Shown here piece by piece: positions 5,981-7,312 of a stretch of 7,312 nt of DNA. The notes below the pieces were generated by a model, which was not told the origin of the DNA, made no database searches, and was given only the letters and a program-made list of their open reading frames with translations. The stretch comes from Limiplasma merdipullorum. Its GTDB lineage: Bacteria > Bacillota > Clostridia > Christensenellales > Aristaeellaceae. The stretch's first letter is position 1. Each line of letters opens with the position of its first letter. The position numbers were made by a program, and so were the translations under genes. The DNA is taken from contig DVHQ01000245.1 of the NCBI GenBank assembly GCA_018711955.1, positions 1 through 7,312 of the forward strand, in the 5' to 3' direction.

Positions 5981-6414
5981 CGGATAATGACTTTCCCTAC
6001 GCGGACATACTGCACTTGCCACATCACAGGGCGGCAGGCCGGGCGCACATGAGCCTGCACGACCGCGCCGCGCAATTCGCCCCCTTCGCGGCGCTGACCG
6101 GGTTTGACGGCGTGATCGCGGAGACAGGCAGGCAGACGGAGTGCCGGGCGGAATTGTCGGAAAGCGAAAAGGCGCTGCTGGACCGCAAATTCGCGCGCAT
6201 CATCGACTGCCTCCAGCAAGGTCGGCGTCCGACGGTCACGGTGGCGTATTTCGAAGCGGACGCGCGCAAGGATGGCGGCGCGTACAGGCAACATTCGGGG
6301 GAGGTAAAAAAGATAGACCTGTTCGAGAGGACAATTGTGTTCATGGGGAAAGGTGGCCGCTCGGGCAGGGTAACTATTCCCATGGACGATGTTATGGATA
6401 TCCGAAGTGAATAG
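5977..6414 (+). CDS. YolD-like protein
   Basis: The 145-residue protein begins at GTG 5977, overlapping the polymerase stop in GTGA, which indicates translational coupling; the upstream GGCGGGTGA gives only moderate ribosome binding. The segment HMSLHDRAAQFAPFAALTGF (24-43) is a hallmark of YolD-like proteins of gut Clostridia. The C-terminal half (TVTVAYFEADARKDGGAY, then KKIDLFERTIVF and RVTIPMDDVMDI) matches the beta-rich YolD domain. In Bacillus, yolD-uvrX and yqjX-yqjW pair YolD proteins with Y-family polymerases, and YolD has been proposed as a functional counterpart of UmuD. Here the order is polymerase then YolD, and an S24 protein is also present in the operon. It is cytoplasmic, without signal or membrane segments. 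Confidence 0.88.
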   Translation: MTDNDFPYADILHLPHHRAAGRAHMSLHDRAAQFAPFAALTGFDGVIAETGRQTECRAELSESEKALLDRKFARIIDCLQQGRRPTVTVAYFEADARKDGGAYRQHSGEVKKIDLFERTIVFMGKGGRSGRVTIPMDDVMDIRSE

Positions 6415-6430
6415 GTGGGTGTGCTTACGC

Positions 6431-6464
6431 AGGGGGAAAGGACCGTTTATATGCCTTCCTCCCT
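6431..6464 (+). terminator. Possible terminator after the polymerase-YolD operon
   Basis: AGGGGGAAAGG (6431-6441) pairs with CCTTCCTCCCT (6454-6464) with one G-T pair and one A-C mismatch around a 12-nt loop, 17 nt after the YolD stop codon. The following sequence is T-rich but interrupted (GTTAAATTTGACTTTT), so termination may be partial. Confidence 0.5.
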
Positions 6465-6471
6465 GTTAAAT

Positions 6472-6508
6472 TTGACTTTTAAGGCATTATTCTTTCCTAT
6501 AAAGTCAA
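6472..6508. repeat. Inverted repeat upstream of the XRE-sigma unit
   Basis: TTGACTTT (6472-6479) and AAAGTCAA (6501-6508) are perfect 8-bp inverted copies 21 nt apart. The left arm begins with a -35-like TTGACT, and TATAAA follows at 6498-6503, but their 20-nt spacing is longer than optimal. The symmetric arms two helical turns apart fit an operator for the XRE protein encoded downstream (inference). Confidence 0.5.
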
Positions 6509-6525
6509 CTGTGTTTCTGAAGTCA

Positions 6526-6554
6526 TTCTAATTCCCGATATGAAATTGTAGAAT
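6526..6554 (+). promoter_or_regulatory. Candidate promoter of the XRE-sigma unit
   Basis: TTCTAA (6526-6531), a 17-nt spacer and TAGAAT (6549-6554) would start transcription near 6561, about 28 nt before the ATG at 6590. The -35 is weak. The TTGACT/TATAAA pair at 6472-6503 is the competing choice. Confidence 0.35.
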
Positions 6555-6589
6555 ATGGGAAAGAACTCCAGGGACACGGGAGGCCATCC

Positions 6590-6958
6590 ATGGCATTTCA
6601 CAATCGACGCCTCGGCGAGAATCTGCGCCGCATCCGTCTGAACGCACACATGACGCAAAAAGCCCTTACCGAACAAATCGGCTATCAATCCCCAGAACAT
6701 TGGAGCCGCATCGAGTCCGGCTGCCGGCATATCCCCTTGCACATGCTCGACCGGTTCTGCAAGTTACTGGACGTATCTTACGAAGAAGTCCTTCACGGTG
6801 CGACGGAAGCGCGCATCCGCAGCGACACGAAACCTGAACAGACCAGGAGCTATGAGGAGCGCTTTGGGGCGATCATCGCGGACTGTCCACAGGACGTCGT
6901 GGAAGGCATCCTGTCGATCTGCGAACAAATCGCACATCTTCCCGGGCTGCGAAAGTAA
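6590..6958 (+). CDS. Small XRE-family transcriptional regulator
   Basis: This 122-residue protein has an XRE/Cro-type helix-turn-helix over about residues 7-69: LGENLRRIRLNAHMTQKALT, then SPEHWSRIESGCRHIPLHML as recognition helix and following loop, and LDRFCKLLDVSYEEVLHG as closing helices. The C-terminal 50 residues are mostly helical and may dimerise; no protease, sensor or metal motif is seen. GGGAGG 6 nt before the ATG at 6590 supports the start. It is separated from the downstream sigma-like gene by only 20 nt, so they are probably co-transcribed. XRE regulator followed by a sigma-like factor is a familiar order in regulatory modules of Tn916/Tn1549-like elements. It may bind the TTGACTTT inverted repeat upstream of itself. 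Confidence 0.88.
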   Translation: MAFHNRRLGENLRRIRLNAHMTQKALTEQIGYQSPEHWSRIESGCRHIPLHMLDRFCKLLDVSYEEVLHGATEARIRSDTKPEQTRSYEERFGAIIADCPQDVVEGILSICEQIAHLPGLRK

Positions 6959-6962
6959 GTAA

Positions 6963-6969
6963 TAGGAGG
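6963..6969 (+). promoter_or_regulatory. Ribosome binding site that selects a TTG start
   Basis: TAGGAGG lies 9 nt before TTG at 6979. No ATG or GTG lies in the same frame at a workable distance, so this strong site decides the non-ATG start of the sigma-like gene. Confidence 0.75.
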
Positions 6970-6978
6970 CGGGAGCCT

Positions 6979-7312
6979 TTGAGCGATTGCAAATATACGC
7001 TTTGGTTCGACCAAACCTATAGCGACACATATTTGACTGTACGGCGAGCGGGACGCATCCTGCTCGCCCATTTATGTCCAGCGTTACTCGGTGACGTGGA
7101 CGAGCTGTTGGACATTACCTACAGCGATATGAGCAGGAAAGAATGGCTGTTGCGACGTCATCCAAACATCACCGGATGGCTGATCGTAGCCTTCCGCTAT
7201 GTCGTCTACCACCGCATCCGCGCCTGGTACAGGGAGCAGCGCATTCTGGAGCGTTACAAGAATGAACAGCGCGCATCGAGGGCAATAGACCCATTCGCAG
7301 AAGCGATGCTGT
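6979..7312 (+). CDS. Sigma-70-like factor, 5' part, cut by right edge
   Basis: The frame is open from TTG at 6979 to the end of the window (111 codons), so the C-terminal region is missing. Residues about 30-95 resemble sigma-70 region 2: LLGDVDELLDITYSDM corresponds to the 'D.EDLvQetf' core-binding segment, and HPNITGWLIVAFRYVVYHRIRAWYREQR to the '.gWL..ia.N...d..Rr..R' promoter-melting/-10 segment. Region 4 would lie beyond the edge. The N-terminus (SDCKYTLWFDQTYSDTYLTV) is not part of the sigma fold I know. The gene is likely co-transcribed with the XRE gene 20 nt upstream. Such small sigma-like proteins are common in Firmicutes conjugative elements, where they are thought to activate element genes. 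The sigma assignment rests on weak motif similarity in a truncated sequence. Confidence 0.68.
   Translation, partial: MSDCKYTLWFDQTYSDTYLTVRRAGRILLAHLCPALLGDVDELLDITYSDMSRKEWLLRRHPNITGWLIVAFRYVVYHRIRAWYREQRILERYKNEQRASRAIDPFAEAML

Noticed and set aside
4250..6022. 590-codon open frame on the minus strand opposite the polymerase
   Set aside because: It is an antisense shadow of GC-rich coding sequence; the plus-strand frame has all Y-family motifs and a strong ribosome binding site.
1..7312. CRISPR array, tRNA or rRNA genes
   Set aside because: No regularly spaced direct repeats, no tRNA cloverleaf and no rRNA-like sequence were seen on either strand.

Overview
The window looks like an accessory, probably integrative-conjugative or prophage-derived, region of a fairly GC-rich Clostridia (Firmicutes) genome of the gut type. 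The evidence is strong AGGAGG-type ribosome binding sites, Gram-positive style promoters, the S24 repressor / UvrX-type polymerase / YolD cassette, and an XRE regulator followed by a small sigma-like gene. No integrase, relaxase or structural phage gene is visible, so the kind of element is inferred.

Layout. (1) Positions 1-336 (minus) hold the 5' part of an unrecognised gene that runs off the left edge. (2) Just upstream of it, about 367-568 on the minus strand, lies a highly structured RNA that I call a HEARO / omega RNA, the guide RNA class of IscB nucleases. Its 5' end abuts GTGA, and no IscB gene is visible next to it. (3) Positions 573-827 are AT-rich and gene-free, with two copies of the near-palindrome GGACAAATTTTGTCC 139 bp apart. 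(4) A strong terminator (828-873) closes a large minus-strand gene (897-2936): a 679-residue ImmA/IrrE-type metallopeptidase with a long N-terminal extension and a C-terminal helix-turn-helix. (5) A divergent control region (2937-3196) carries a 26-bp operator-like palindrome whose two arms each contain the -35 hexamer of one of two divergent promoters. (6) Rightward, 3197-6414 is a four-gene operon: XRE-S24 LexA/CI-like repressor, a 105-residue unknown, a Y-family (UmuC/UvrX-type) polymerase, and a YolD-like protein whose GTG start overlaps the polymerase stop codon. A hairpin at 6431-6464 may terminate it. (7) A second rightward unit begins at 6590 with a small XRE regulator, followed by a TTG-initiated gene for a sigma-70-like factor cut by the right edge.

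How it may work together (inference): the S24 repressor probably binds the shared palindrome and holds down both its own operon and the divergent metallopeptidase gene. DNA damage would trigger RecA-assisted self-cleavage at Ala151-Gly152, releasing an error-prone polymerase plus its YolD partner. The divergent ImmA/IrrE-like protein may be a second, protease-based relay, as ImmA with ImmR or IrrE with DdrO. The most notable items are this shared operator joining two repressor-inactivation chemistries, the apparently IscB-less omega RNA, and the unusual size of the ImmA-like protein.
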